A stretch of 64,000 nucleotides of DNA, from assembly GCA_038030265.1 (NCBI GenBank), contig CM075943.1, forward strand, positions 26,412,001 to 26,476,000, read 5' to 3'. The notes beneath the pieces were generated by a model. It saw only the letters and a list, made by a program, of their open reading frames with translations. It had not been told where the DNA came from and made no database searches. This document shows positions 33,997-64,000 of this stretch, piece after piece (position 1 is the first letter of the stretch; each line of letters begins with the position of its first letter). The translations under genes were made by a program, and so were the position numbers. Source of the DNA: Corythucha ciliata (taxonomy: Eukaryota; Arthropoda; Insecta; Hemiptera; Tingidae).

Positions 33997-36900
33997 CAGT
34001 AAACAGAGCAATAAAAATAGGTAAAAGCTGCAAAAGGTGGTGTAGGCGATTTTATTTTTTCAATTATTCCGTTAGGGTCCTATTAACAAGGAATCACAGT
34101 TTGCACACACAATTTCGAAAGGCACAACTTTTGAGATCCTAAAAACCTCAAAATTTTCTGACTTTTTTCAGTCAATCACTTATGAGTCGAATATGGTCAT
34201 TCCTAACGGAAAACGCACTATGTACTTAGTTGAAGTTGACAAAATTTCGCGTCGATTGAAACAAAACGTTTCCAAATCGGTCGAGCGGTTCAACCTTTAC
34301 AGATGGGCAAATATCACCTATTTTTTTCAAAATTTTCAAAAACGTGTGCTATTCCTTTTTCGAAGCGTCATACTTAAAAACTCTCTTTTCAATCAATACC
34401 CCTCCTCATTAAAAGTTCTAGAGCATCGAATGGAAAGCTCAGGAACATCAGAATCAACCACCTTGAACCTGTTTTTGACGTTTTGAACGCTGTTTGTCCC
34501 AAACCGAAAGTTCTCAAAATTCACTATTAGACTGGGTTTTATCGCTCCACATGTCATTATTGTTCTCTATTCGCCTCTGGCACCGTTCTGGGTCCTTGTC
34601 ATCAATGATTTATCAAGTCATAGGTGCGAAATAGACGTCTCGTTCATAGCTAGTCGGCCTCTGAAATTCTGATTTTCGTTCAAGATAATCATATTACGTA
34701 TTTTTTGTTTTTCAAAAGAACGGACACTTTTTCCCAATGAACGCCTACGATACAATCTAAGTTGAATTCCCACTCAAAGTAAATAGCGCAATGGAAAGAG
34801 CGCAAACGTATATTCAGAATTTGTAAAGTGTTTGGTGCGAATGATCCTTAGCTCTGCGTGTGACGGCATGCGAATCCAATGAAAAATTGTAATTAATGCC
34901 TGAACAAATATTATTCTTGGGCTATTTTCCAAGTATCCCTGTGATTTTTTTTTTTTTTTTTGAATCACTCAAAAACAATTCTTCTTTCAGCCAGCTTTCT
35001 AGCGGTTCAAAAAAAACTGTTCACTTTCACAGTTCCAAAAAGAGGAAAACGCCTTGGAAAAAAGTGAGCAGTATGGGACTAACAAGTTTTCTTTGGACAT
35101 CGGTGGTTCTGTCGCCTGGTTCTAGTTCGGTTACATTATCGAAAAGTATGGTTTTTACAACAGAATTTCGCGCTCTTTCTTAGAACATCATCTGTTTTTG
35201 AGCGCATAGGTGGCATTTATAGGTAAAAAGTAGGTACAGATTCGTAAAATACATATATGTATACAAAACGTGTCGCATCTCGGAGGCAAAGCAATAATTT
35301 TCACGAACGTCTAGCAATAATTTTGATCGCAAATGAGCCGAACCACCCCTTAGTCTAGTAAACGAATGCTTCTTGGAAAGGCATAGATTGAACCAGCTGG
35401 TAACTCTAAAGTTGTGATTGGGATTTGTTCGGAGGGGTCTGGAGATGGTGTACTCAAAAGTCCCCGCCTCTAGCCCACGAGCTAGCTGCTGGACGTAGAA
35501 AAACGTGCATAATTTTTCACTTTATTACCTGTAGTTCGTAAACTGTAGGTCCCACCCAAACACTCATAGGATAACAAAACAAAGTTGACAAAATTCCTCA
35601 AAAATTAGTCTTCGACAAGATTTTTGTAGCTTCAACCGCTTAAGAGATAATAGCGTTAAAAGTGACACTATTCTCGAACCCCTTCACTGCTTTTTATGAA
35701 CAATGCGTTGTAGCGTCCTCGCCGTTGACGTTACGACATTGATGCATAGCAAAGAAGTTAATCATCATGAAATTCTCTTTACAAAAAACATAAATGATAC
35801 TCGCTTATCTCCGATAGGTGTCGAGATACACGCAGTAGGAGAAAATTCCCTAACAACAAAAACTGTATTTTTATGGGATGGTCCTGTTAATTTGATGAAA
35901 ACGGCTATTAGATAAACTAGTTTTGTTAATTTATCACAGGTAATTTGAAAAATAGCTTGAACTAATGTGTCTTTAACCGTTTTAAGGCTCATTTTACGTC
36001 AAAGTTAGCTGTAGATGAGGATATTCGACCTGTCCGTCCCGAGAACTGTAATGATCGCGGGGACATGGAAACAAGCGTTATCATAGCGAAAATTGCTCAT
36101 GAAAAGGTCCCAGGCAACTAAGAAATTCCTTTTTTCCCCTCGGTTTACAGAAGCAAGCCGGAAAACGTACTGCAGAACTTTTACTTGCGTGGTGGACAAC
36201 GTGATTTACCTGCAATGCGACTTCAGTCGTACAGATAATTACAGTTCTTTGGTGTTTTTTTGTTATAGTTGTTAATCTCTTTAACCCTAGAACACTAACC
36301 CACTTTTACCTGCGCCTACTACTAACCATGCCCCGATATGACGATAGTATGATATGATGCCGTTAGTTGTTAATCTATTTAAAAACTACTGTTGTAGGCC
36401 AATTATTTGTCTCCACGCTACAACTGAGGAGTGGGTTGGAAAGTGTACGAAATTACCTTTCTGACGTGTTATTTCTCATAGAAGTCCAATATCAAATAAG
36501 TCGAAAAAAATTCTCTATCTGTAATAGAAAACGTGCCTAAGAAATATCCTAACAATGTTCGGACGAAGTTATCGCCGATTTCTTGAAGTGAAGGTAGCTC
36601 TTTTAGTTTCAGGCCGAAACTCCTCATTTCATAAGATCGAATGACCTAGTCATAAAATGAAATCGATTCATTTTTCATGGAGATATCGACCTCAGCATAA
36701 AAAAAAAGTGGGAGGAATGAGCAAAATGGGATATACTTGGCTTGATTCATGGGTTTTTTTATTCAATTTTTTTGGCTCAAACTCATAGAGCTATCAAATA
36801 ATGAGTAGAACAGAGAAACTCACCATGAACTCCCAAAAACTCGGTTATTCAGAGCCCTTTTTCTGCCCTCAATGCTCTATACACCCCTCAACACGGTTAG

Positions 36901-38828
36901 GTTTTCGGCTTGCTTCAGTAACCCGAGGGGAAAAAAGGTTCCGCTGGAATTTCTTAGTTGCCTGGGACCTTTACATGAGCAATTTTCGCTATGAGAACGC
37001 TTGTTTCCATGTCCCCGCGATCATTACAGTTCTCGGGACGGACAGGTCGAATATCCTCATCTACAGCTAACTTTGACGTAAAATGAGCCTTAAAACGGTT
37101 AAAGACACATTAGTTCGAGCTATTTTTCAAATTACCTGTGCTAAGTTAACAATACTAGTTTATCAAATAGCCGTTTTCATCAAATTAACAGGACCATCCC
37201 ATAAGAATACAGTTTTTATTGTTAGGGAATTTTCTCCTACTGCGTGTATCTCGACACCCATCGGAGATAAGCGAGTATCATTTTTGTTTTTTGTAAAGAG
37301 AATTTCATGATGATTAACTTCTTTGCTATGCATCAATGTCGTAACGTCAACGGCGAGGACGCTACAACGCATTGTTCATAAAAAGCAGTGAAGAGGTTCG
37401 AGAATAGTGTCACTTTTAACGCTATTATCTCTTAAGCGGTTGAAGCTACAAAAATCTTGTCCAAAACTAATTTTTGAGGAATTTTGTCAACTTTGTTTTG
37501 TCATCCCATAAGTTTTTGGGTGTGACCTAGAGTTTACGAACTACAGGTAATAAAGTGAAAAATTATGCACGTTTTGCTACGTCCAGCAGCTAGCTCGTGG
37601 GCTAGAGGCGGGGACTTTCCAGTCCCCGCCTCATCATCTCCAGACCCCTCCGAACAAATCCCAATCACAACTTTGGAGTTACCAGCTGGTTCAATCTACT
37701 ACCTTTCTTTTACTAGACTACCCTATGTTTCATCCGATTATCTATTTCATGGACACCTTAGAAGACATGTTGGATGGCTTCGTGTCCTGGTAGAGGATTG
37801 CAGCCCTGTTGTGGCATCATTGTGCTGATGATCATTGGATTTCGCACGCCATCACACGCTAGGCTAAGGTTCATTCGGACCAAACGTATACCTATTCTGA
37901 AGAAACTTTTGCGATATTTATATTGCGCTATTTACTTTGAGTAGGGACTCAACTTAGCTCGGGATTAGGAAAAAGTGTCCGTTCTGGGGAAAAACAAAAA
38001 ATACGTAATGCTTATCTTGAACGAAAATCAGAATTTCAGAGGTCGACAAATAGCCATTTTGAACTCAAATAGCCTTTACACTATTTCCACAGTTTGTCTG
38101 AGACTTTATTAGGCAGACACCCAAACCCCCCACTCTAGGCTACAGAGTATAGTAAGCCATTTATCTTCTCCTAAGTCCCAGTTCTGGAACCTATGAACGT
38201 GACGTCTATTTCGCACCTATGACTTGATAAATCATTGATGGCAAGGACCCAGAACGGTGCCAGAGGCGAATAGAGAACATTAATGACATGGAGCGATAAA
38301 ACCCAGTCTAATAGTGAATTTTGAGAACTTTCGATTTGGGAAAAACAGCGTTTAAAACGTCAAAAACAGGTTCCAGGTAGTTGATTCAGACGTTCCTGAG
38401 CTCTCCATTCGATGATAACTTTCAATGAGGAGGGGTATTGATTGAAAAGAGAGTTTTTAAGTATGACGCTTCGAAAAAGGAATAGCACACGTTTTTGAAA
38501 ATTTTGAAAAAAATAGGTGATATTTGCCCATCTGTAAAGGTTGAACCGCCGGACCGATCTGGAAACTTTTTTTTTCTATTCGACGCGAAATTTTGTCAAC
38601 TTCAACTAAGTACATTGTGCGTTTTCCGTTAGGATTGACCATATTCGACTTATAAGTGAATGACTGAAAAAAGTCAGAAAATTTTGAGGTTTTTGGGCTC
38701 TCAAAAGTTGTGCCTTTCGAAATTTTGTGTGCACACTGTGATTCCTTGTTAATAGGACACTAACGGATTAATTTGAAAAATTAAATCGCTTACACCACCT
38801 TTTGCAAGGATATTTCCTCTATTTACTG
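33997..38828. mobile_element. 4.8 kb foldback element with kilobase inverted arms
   Basis: Left arm 33997 to about 36178 and right arm about 36893-38828 are inverted copies over most of their length; the outer tips are cagtaaacagagcaataa and, on the right, the complement of cagtaaatagaggaaata. About 700 bases of unique sequence form the centre. The arms differ by scattered substitutions and by an internal block (about 34790-35330 on the left, 37690-37920 on the right) that does not match. The paired 70-75-codon frames (35703-35915 and 37163-37372; 35765-35992 and 37083-37310) are mirror images and match no family I know. A short target duplication could not be fixed with confidence. Confidence 0.85.
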
Positions 38829-41383
38829 GACTAAAAATGTAATTTTGTCTGTTGCAACGTTGTTTGTGCCAGCCCTTCAATTGTTCACAATTCTAAAATC
38901 CGATTTCGTGAGGTTGAATTCTTCAAAAACCAAATTTTCCTTATTTAACTCTGTAAAACGTAAATCAATATTGTAAAAACTACCCATTCTACTCCTGAAT
39001 GCGACCCGCAATGAAATACTCGTACCGAATTTCGAGTTTGTATAATAAACCATTATGACCTGAAGCTTTGGGGAACGCGTTATAATATCTCAGGCCAGCG
39101 CGAGCCTTGTGGCCACCAAAACTGAGCCCACTTGGGGCCTTTGAAATTAGGTGTCTCGTGGTCTTCTTAAGTGGGTGTTTCAAGGGCGCCCCTGGGCTTG
39201 TAGATTGGCTTCTATCCTGAAAGCATTTTGGTGTTGATCTACTGTACCTCCAATCCAAATGTCACCAACGCAATTTGTAACAATTGAAATAATTTATTCA
39301 CAATGTACTTACAAGAAACTGAAAATATCTTAGATGTTTCAAATTAAATTAACAACAAAACGAAACGAATCATACACGGACATAAAAATTCGCAGCTAAG
39401 TAAATATAAATGCCATTTCCCTCCCAAGATAATTTTATTCGAGGCCCTGCTTGAACAATAAATAAATGCTTCGTATCTGAATATCAGACGATTAATTAGT
39501 TAGGTACTAAATATTTCTGTTCAATAAAATAGACTATCACAAAATGCATTTTTTCCCTCTCTCTCTTTCATTAGTAGTTTTAGACCCGAACAGTCTTGAC
39601 CCAGCTTTATTTAATTTAATACAGCGCGAAGATTGCTTGTTCCTTTTTTTCGTTATCGGGTTATAAACTACAGGAAGCTTTAACAACTCAACAATCTTTT
39701 TTTATAAATACCGTGAAACAAAACAAAATCTTAAAATCTATCAGGTGTTCATCCTAATCTTCAAACCAACGCCTATGTCATGAAAAGTTTATTCGCCTAC
39801 CCCTCCCTTCCCCACTTGATTATAATTGTTCGAATATTCGTCTATTTTTCCCCTTAAAATTTAAAGTTAAGGGCCATAAAAATTTGTTTACATCTGTACA
39901 CGCTCCGCGATATAATACACTTTATGTACACGCAATAATAAATACGATTAATAATATAATTTACAATGCTACAAGTGCCTACAAATAATAATACATTTTT
40001 TCACATTATTAAATAGTTTTAATTTAGTTAATTTGGCTTGGTTTTTTCGTTACACACAATCTGAGATTCATGCAAGTTCCCCATTACACACAATCTGAGA
40101 TTCATGTAAGTTCCCCATTAAATTTAGTTTTTTCAACAACTACCCCCCTCCCCACCTACGAGATTCATGTCATTAACGATCTACGTATATATTTACAAGG
40201 ACAAAAATGTTAGAGGATAACGGTGGTTTTTAGAATTAAAATCGTTTATCGATAGTTGTAACACTTTCAGTCTTTGTTAATGAATCCATCAGATCAGCAA
40301 AACATAATAAGAACAATTTAAAAGGATCAACCGCGGCTCGGATTAGCCAAGAGTGTTGGGTGTAAGGAGGGGGTGTGGTCAAAGTAGTTTTTTGTTCGTA
40401 CAACGAATAATAATTGACTAACTTAAGGACGTCGGGAATACAATTTCCTGACGCGATAAATAAAAGTCCTCGGGAAGACTATCAACGGGGGGGGGGGGGG
40501 TGTACCTTCCTCGATAAATAGAGGAATGTGAAATGGGAAATTGAAGGAAGTAGTGTTTCTGGCTAACAGGCGTTAAGTTCAGCGTGGCGGCCGAGTGAGA
40601 ATCGCCGTTGTTCGAATAACCCGGTAGAGAGAAATCCTTAACATAAGTCTTAAGTGTGAGATAAGTTATCTGAATTGTGTTTTTGGATAACGTATTGAAA
40701 TTAAGATCAATGTACAACGTGATCGTCTCCCAGAGATGTAAAATATTTGACTTTACTCAGTTACAAAACAAACGTGAAGCGAGGTATAGACATCTGGAAG
40801 AGAAGTCGAATACATCCGTGTCAAGCTCTTGACTCGGCGCCAAAGCTCCCCCCCCCCCCATAACAGTACTTTTAAGATAAATTACGGAATGTCATTCCAT
40901 CCAGAAAGAACAGCTAGAATTTCAAGTCAAGAGCAAGACAGCGAACGTCCAACATATCCAGAAACAGTTCGATTCAGGCGAAATCAATGCCGCAAATGTA
41001 CAGGACGGGTTACCTGAACAGTTCCAAGATAGAACCAATATTGATACATTCGGAGAGACGAAAACCACGCTTTATAAGAGTACTTAAAAGATTAAAAGGA
41101 AGAATAACAATTAACTTATCTTTTTGAACAAAACACCTTAGTGATAGACGACCTTCATTCACAAGGCTGGGACTTAGAAATAGTACGATAAGTTAAAACG
41201 AGTCAAGGCGCAATATTGAGCCACAATCTTCAAAGAATCTCACTGGAACCATTTCTTGCGTTTAAAAAAATAAGTTTAAGAGCGGTGTAGTCATAGTTCG
41301 TTAAATTACAACCGTTTTTTGGTTCATCACACTGAGAACTAGTCGAGATCATCCTCGGTCAAAGGGATCTCCATATTATACTG
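38829..41383. other. 3' flank of mannosidase gene 2
   Basis: AT-rich sequence with a 35-base tandem duplication at 40048-40120 (acacacaatctgagattcat repeated). A partial inverted match to this unit lies at 48788-48815. G- and C-runs lie at 40489-40500 and 40850-40859. Contains the presumed long 3' UTR of mannosidase gene 2; no gene recognised. Confidence 0.4.
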
Positions 41384-58422
<17,039 letters not shown>

Positions 58423-59017
58423 TGTTCCGTTAATTTTGTTTTCAAGCGAAAAAGACCACTCAATACTTCTTCACGCCATTATCGCGACTCTGCCACTAGT
58501 CTCCGCGACAAAAAAAATTCTTTAGCTGGTAACTTTCATGAAAACACGGAAAAGTGGTGGGGCGAGCACAAAAGAGGGAGGAGATTTTTCTTCTCGAGCT
58601 CTGGGGTAGTGTCGTGTTGTAAACTCGACGATGTATAAAAGAACTGGATTGCTCATCACTGCTGATAAAGTCTGCCATCAAATAAGCTCCAAGTGGAGCT
58701 TAAAGTGGATGAGAGGGGTGGAGTTTCAAAGTAAATACGGGAAGAGAGTTGTGTTACCATAACTACACAAGAAGAGGGACAGGGTAATTGATTATCAGGG
58801 GTCGACCTGCCCCCACCCCACAAGTCCAATGTGAGCAATCCAGGTTTTCTATGGGGACCGTGCAAAGTGCGCGCTGCGCCAACTAGCGGTGACCTCTACG
58901 ATTTGTGTACAGGAACAAACTTATCAGTCTTGTGTATTTCCAAACAAGACACTATTTTTATTTTCGTTATTGACATTTTTTCCTCGTTTATAGTAATTTT
59001 TTTGAATTTTCCTCCCA
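58423..59017. promoter_or_regulatory. Likely promoter region of mannosidase isoform A and of the THAP relic
   Basis: Divergent arrangement: first exon A of mannosidase points left and the THAP relic points right. A repeat shared with 53225-53320 occupies 58760-58855. No specific promoter element could be fixed. Confidence 0.35.
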
Positions 59018-59962
59018 ATGGTAATTAGTTCGGTTGTGGGTTGCCACAACGCGCGTGAAAGTTATCGTTCCCTGAATAAAACCAACGAGAAGGAGCGCCG
59101 AGAGCGATGGATAAAAGCCGTAAGAAGTAAGTACCCTCTTTTCGCTTGTAGCATACGTTGAATGAAATGGCAAGGAAGTTACGATCCTTGTCTTTTGTTT
59201 CATTTCTATAAGGTCACCTGCACAAAATGCCTCAAGTTTTGCGTTTCCTTAATCCGAGCCAGCGAGAGGAGTGATTGGCCGCGTTGCAAAACTTCAGACT
59301 TGTTCAGCGCTTAATGAGCACTTAGTCTTTTGCCGTTGCAAAACTGTCAATCTAGCTCAGCGCTGAGTAAGTGTTTAAAATCCAACAAAACACGTCCCAT
59401 CGCTATAGAAATCACCCTTGCAAAACTCCATAAGCGCTCATAATTCTACACTTGAACACGCGCCCCTAGTTTTGTAACGCAACCATTGTCAACATGAATA
59501 TCTCTAAATCTTCTTTTATTTAATATTTTCAGCGCTGATGGAAGCCTTGGGTTCCGGCAACGTTTTTGCGGGTTGCCCATGGTTGCCAGCATTTCGTTGG
59601 GGTAAGGTCCTCAAACATCCTGAACCACTCATCATACGTCCATACCATCTTCCCTGAAGCGTACAAGAAGCGACCTGGATCTCGACTGGGAGAAAAGATG
59701 AAGGATATCTCACGAAAGCTCCACTAACACACCGTCATTGGAATCCATCACTTCCGAAGAGGGGTCTTTTATTCGTCCTTCGACGTCAACAGCAACAACA
59801 GTTATCTCTGACACCTTTGACCACGACACCGGAGTGATATTTATTCATGTGGGATGCCAATGTGCGATGGAGTTTGATGACACGTTCTTTGAGTTCACAT
59901 GTTGTTTCATTCACGTAACAACTGTAAACGCAAGCATTGTGGCTGCCAATGAAATCCACTAA
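59018..59962 (+). pseudogene. THAP-domain gene relic 3
   Basis: Exon 59018-59126 encodes SSVVGCHNA and KERRERWIKAVR, a THAP start with the conserved Trp, ending at a good donor (gtaagt). The next coding block from 59533 gives PWVPATF, CQHFVG and HTIFPEAYKK, the second half of a THAP domain, but only in a frame offset by one base from the DG just before it. The CxxHF ligand is shortened to CQHF. A further frame (59738-59962) has STSTATT and VGCQCAMEF, a spacer style seen in insect THAP-DDE_4 proteins. No nuclease follows. Confidence 0.6.
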
Positions 59963-60159
59963 TCCTTTCCTTCAAAACTATTTTATTCACACTCCCCCCC
60001 CCCCCAACAAGAACAAGCGATTAAGCTTGGATTGATTTTCTCTGCTTAGCAATTTTGTTTCTAATGTATGCAGGGTATTTGGTAAGTCGACGGCAAATTT
60101 GCAGGGGTTATAAGGGTTGAGGTGACTGTGAGATAGGCATCGGTCTCCTACTATAAAGA

Positions 60160-60305
60160 TTTGGCCTTCATTCATAGTCGTCACTTATGCTGAGTATTTG
60201 CTTATTTCGATTCAAAACAGACGACTTACTACGATTAGAACGACCGGACTGAAGCCGTTTAAGCAAATACTCAGCTTGAGTGACGACTATATGAATACGG
60301 CCCTG
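60160..60305. mobile_element. Hairpin MITE
   Basis: Arms catagtcgtcacttatgctg then agtatttgctta, and the complement taagcaaatactcagcttga then gtgacgactatatgaa. About 145 bases. Confidence 0.8.
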
Positions 60306-61050
60306 TACTTTCCAAAACTGGATAGAGATTATTCTGGCTCCTGGAAAATAATATGATACTTGTTGACCAATTTCAAGGGATAATAAGATCACTGCATCGA
60401 ACTTACTTGATGCTTCTTGAAAAGAGAACTGACCTCAGGTATAGCAACATTTTTCTCCGAACTTTTCCCCTAATATAATTTTAACATTACAGTCACTCCA
60501 TTACTAAAGCTTGTTGATAGCTTTAGGAGGAATTTTATAATAGGAAATTGTCTAAATCTGAGATTTTCTTCGGTTGTCGTACCAAACTATTGAAATCTTG
60601 ATGAGTACCCGCGTTCGTTATTGTACCTAAAGTTACAGCTCTTCCCCTAAAGCGCTCTTTTTCTTATCTTTGCACGGTCACCATATCGTTGTTTAGGGAG
60701 GGGAGTTGTGGGAAGTAAACTAAACCTCTCCACCCTTCCCCTGCTAAATGATAACGATCCCGCGCTTCGATGAATCAGAACTTGATCTTGAAGCAAAACT
60801 TGGACCAAGGGGCAATTATTACAAAAAGCAATGTTGCGTTTATTGCTAATTTACAACAATCATTAACATTGGCGACATTAACATCAATGTCAGCACAAGG
60901 AACAGGTGAATGGACTAGAATGTGAAGGAACACAATTAAAAAGTCTTTTCGCTACAGAACTATTTGGAATGAAAGACAAATAGTTAACAAGTAACGGAGG
61001 CAATAATGTCTTATGCTGTCTAAGATAGGCAATGGAAAAGACTAGGAATT
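60306..61050. other. Spacer downstream of TMEM62-like gene
   Basis: No gene recognised. Confidence 0.3.
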
Positions 61051-61056
61051 TTTATT
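61051..61056 (-). terminator. Polyadenylation signal of TMEM62-like gene
   Basis: Minus-strand AATAAA 61 bases after the stop codon at 61117-61119. Confidence 0.6.
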
Positions 61057-61116
61057 AACATCAATTCATTTCAATCAATGGGATGTTCTTCTCGAACCGA
61101 CTCGCCTGTATGGAAG

Positions 61117-63999
61117 TTACTGAAGGAAAACCAAGCAACGGCGCTTGCCCTGCAAGTACAAATATTTTTGACGTTTTAATACTCCGTAGAAGCAACCCCG
61201 TGTCCGCGCTTTATCAAACCTGAGCTTTGACGTTGACACATTCGTTGAATAGTACCAAGCCCAGCAGGTTAAAGCCACTGGCCAAAGACGAACTGGCCCA
61301 AACAGAAGGCTGGTTCCACCGTAAGCTAACCAAAATGTGTACGCCATGACCAGTTGACTCAGGAGGAGAATAAGAAACGGTGTGTTACGGACAAAAGTGA
61401 GAAAATAGCCAAGAGCTTTGTTCCGTCGCATTGACCTCGAGCCAAAAAGTCGGCTGTCAATCGTGTATGCAGTGAATACGACGAGAGGTCCTTGAAACAA
61501 AAATAACTGGGGACGGATTTTTTTTTTTTTTTTTTTTTCACTGTTCAACCTCTGCTGGTATGCTACCTGAACGAAGCCGTAGCCGTAGGTGAAGAGTTCA
61601 GGAACGAAATGGCCATTGACGAAAGTGCCCCAAATGAAAATTATACCCAAATGATCGTTCATGATCTCACCAACCGTCCATGGTCCTGTAAAACGATAAT
61701 AAGCGTTCAAGTGATTCATCCTCTACTATCCCTGACCCCGCCCCCTCAATCCCAACGAATGCGAAAGAAGCATTTTTAGGCAGAAACCAGCTATCTCACA
61801 GAAATTCGATATTTTCTGGTTATCATGACCCTTCAGCTTCAGTGAATAAATATTTATTGTTTTAGCGGTGGGTAATGCGTTACTAGGGCCAAAGTTACAA
61901 GCGGAAGCCTGAGGTAGTGGTATTAGTATAAAGCTTGCCCCTTGACAGAAAAGATCGTTACGGTCCCTGACCATGCCATGTACCGGCGTGATTCTTTTGG
62001 GAAGGGCACTATTAGCAAGAAAATATGGTTACCTATAGCCATATAGAGCGGGTAGAGCGTGATTGGGAAGAACAAACGGTCGGTATTGGCCAATAGCCAA
62101 AATCTTCTGAACCAGTTTTTAAAGGTACCTCTTTTGTTCGCTGTAAATCATTGTGGTTTGTTACATTATAGCAAACACTTAAAACTGCCGTAAAAGGTAT
62201 ACCTACCCAGGGATTTCCGGTTGTAATGCCTCAGGAAGCAAAGTGGAAGCACGCAAAGCAAAGTCGCCAGTCCGAAGAGGACTTGGAGCTAACACCAATC
62301 GAATTAATTTCAAATATTGTAATTGGTGACAACAAAAAAACTCACGCAAGCGCTAAAATCGAGCATTAATAAAATTCTCGAACTCATTCCGAACACATCT
62401 GAAGACCCATCCAACGAAAAAGGCTGTTCAATCGTCAGCTGCCGGCCGTCAATGTCCACGGCCGACACTTTGATACTGTGCAAGTCGGTGGAGTAAAGCC
62501 GTGGATTCCATTTTCTCAAATATAAATGTTCATTACCCGGTGACACATGGCAGTTTTCCCAGGCTTCATTGTCGATACGAACTCTGACTGACGCGATGGG
62601 ACTGGGCGAAAATACTAGGATTCTCTCAATAGATAAGTGAAAAGTTAAATAAATGTCGACAACGGCTACTAACATCGTAGCGTTAACTTTTTAGTCACCT
62701 GATATGAGTCGATGTCTGAATTGTTGGAAGCGAGTCCTTTCCAGGAAGAATGAGAGACGAATGTTTCGGATTAGTGACAATTATCACTGGCCATTGTCTA
62801 TGTTTCACGTCGGCGAAAGATAAAAGTCCATGATCAATAGCTACTACTCGGTACCTGAAATCCACGACCATTAGTTACAACCTCAGAAACGAGATGACAC
62901 TTTGACAGCGCATACTCACACTCTGCTGTCCTTCCAGTCTGACAGTTCCAACTCAAGGAAGTTTTCTTTTTGCAAAGCGTACATATTGGGCACGAATCCC
63001 AAAAGTGTATGGAAATGCCCGCACAAATAAGCTAAACTGCCGGGGTGTGACCCGATAACTTGTCGAATCTAAAATATTGGTTGTTATTAGTCCGAATACA
63101 AACTACGAAAGTAAAATACCTACACCTGGGGCGGCACTCAAAATACAGGAAGTTGGATAGTGTCCGAACCAAATCGTATAAGTCGCTTTGGACTCAGTGG
63201 CCAAGTTTTTCAACTCTTGCAAGTCTCGGTCGGGTATAAATCCAATGAAATTAAAAGGACGCTTCAGTCCCTGATCAGGACAAGCGTCCACACCTATGAA
63301 CGCATAACTTTCGTTTTTCATTTTCACCACGTGTACATAAGACTTGTGATGAGTCCGGCCTTGAGACGAGTACTTAGAGAAGAGGTTTCGACTTGACAGA
63401 ACTCCTGGGACGTCGAAATTATCTGGACAAGGGTAAAATTTGATTGACCACATCTTTCCCTAAGAGAAGCGAAACAATACCGTGGTTGCCACGAATATCT
63501 AGCCAGGTGATTGAATCCATAATTCTCGAGTCCTTAAGAATATTGTGATACTTCTTCCATTCACCTTCGACCTGACCTGAACCGATGTTATTCTTTTGCT
63601 TGGCGTCAGTCAAATCTCCTGTACATCCTCATCTCTCATAGAATCATCATATAAGCTAATTAATTTCAAATTTAATCAGTACCTGTAGCGAGAACGACTC
63701 GAGGTTTCAAGACCTTAACAGTCATATCGCAGAACTCCCTAAATTCCACTGTCCTATCATTATCTTGGAAGACACTCAAGTGGATATCTGATATCTACAC
63801 AATTGGAAAATCATCAATCCAGGAAATTTGACGGCTAAATAAAACTTACCTGGACAAACCACATCAAATTATTGGGTGAATCGTCCAGACGAAGCCCACT
63901 GTCATAGTCGAGGGTGTTCACGTTCGATACCTCAGTTGAAATGTTATTCGCGACGCGAGCTAATAAAACTGAAATGAAAATCACAAAAACTATTAACAT
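61117..63999 (-). CDS. TMEM62-like membrane metallophosphoesterase
   Basis: Eleven exons: 63999-63850, 63794-63683, 63618-63481, 63422-63124, 63068-62930, 62854-62699, 62622-62346, 62288-62207, 62140-62033, 61685-61567 and 61506-61117; all phases agree. [16 protein letters not shown] is a signal peptide or anchor. The calcineurin-like phosphoesterase follows: [17 protein letters not shown] (metal site I), [12 protein letters not shown] (II), [12 protein letters not shown] (III), [10 protein letters not shown] and AYLCGHFHT (late His sites). Then a beta-rich region ([20 protein letters not shown]) and about seven hydrophobic segments, including [19 protein letters not shown] and [11 protein letters not shown]. 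Domain order matches human TMEM62, whose substrate is unknown. The start codon ends one base from the window edge; it is accepted because it gives a plausible signal sequence, though an upstream exon cannot be excluded. The last-but-one intron has a T22 run just inside its acceptor region. Confidence 0.92.
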
Positions 64000-64000
64000 T

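Noticed and set aside
61726..61974. 82-codon minus-strand frame between TMEM62-like exons
   Set aside because: It lies in an intron; the flanking exons join in phase without it.

Overview
Eukaryotic nuclear DNA, almost certainly from an arthropod and most plausibly an insect. The evidence is compact GT-AG introns (mostly 50-100 bases, some several kb), animal-type genes (MIX23, ARMC3-like, Golgi alpha-mannosidase I, TMEM62-like), AT-rich spacers and a dense load of DNA transposons of kinds common in insects: THAP/P-element-like, Merlin, PIF/Harbinger-like and many hairpin MITEs. The species cannot be told from the sequence. There are no bacterial operons and no CRISPR array.

Layout. 1-905 is a 172-base tandem satellite that runs off the left edge. 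1546-9440 is a decayed THAP-domain, P-element-type transposase gene, broken by introns, an internal deletion, a frameshift and inserted repeats. 9850-17350 is a nest of transposons: TIR elements, a DDE_4 transposase relic, a Harbinger-like element with 3-base TTA target duplications, a THAP exon split by a complete Merlin element (8-base target duplication), a SWIM zinc-finger relic and several MITEs. 17864-25055 (+) is MIX23/CCDC58 (137 aa, four coding exons); its 6.6 kb second intron holds SINE-like sequence, a degenerate ~38-base repeat field and a young 0.88 kb palindrome. 25247-29864 (-) is an 11-exon armadillo-repeat gene ending in an EDR1-like domain (ARMC3-like), convergent with MIX23 with only 191 bases between the two stop codons.

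30976-32996 (-) and 41384-58422 (-) are two paralogous GH47 alpha-1,2-mannosidase I genes whose catalytic exons share intron positions and phases. The second has two alternative first exons (57772-58422 and 46717-46956), both ending in phase 0 and both able to splice to the exon at 43374. A 4.8 kb foldback element (33997-38828) lies between the paralogs. The long introns and spacers of the second gene hold a second Harbinger-like copy, non-LTR RNase H relics, MITEs and a 239-base segmental duplication. 59018-59960 is another decayed THAP gene. 61117-63999 (-) is a complete TMEM62-like gene: an N-terminal metallophosphoesterase domain followed by transmembrane helices.

The host genes are unrelated housekeeping or organelle genes: mitochondrial intermembrane space (MIX23), probably cilium or sperm (ARMC3-like), Golgi N-glycan trimming (GH47) and membrane phosphoesterase (TMEM62). 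They do not form a pathway. Exon boundaries were deduced by hand from reading frame, splice sites and phase.
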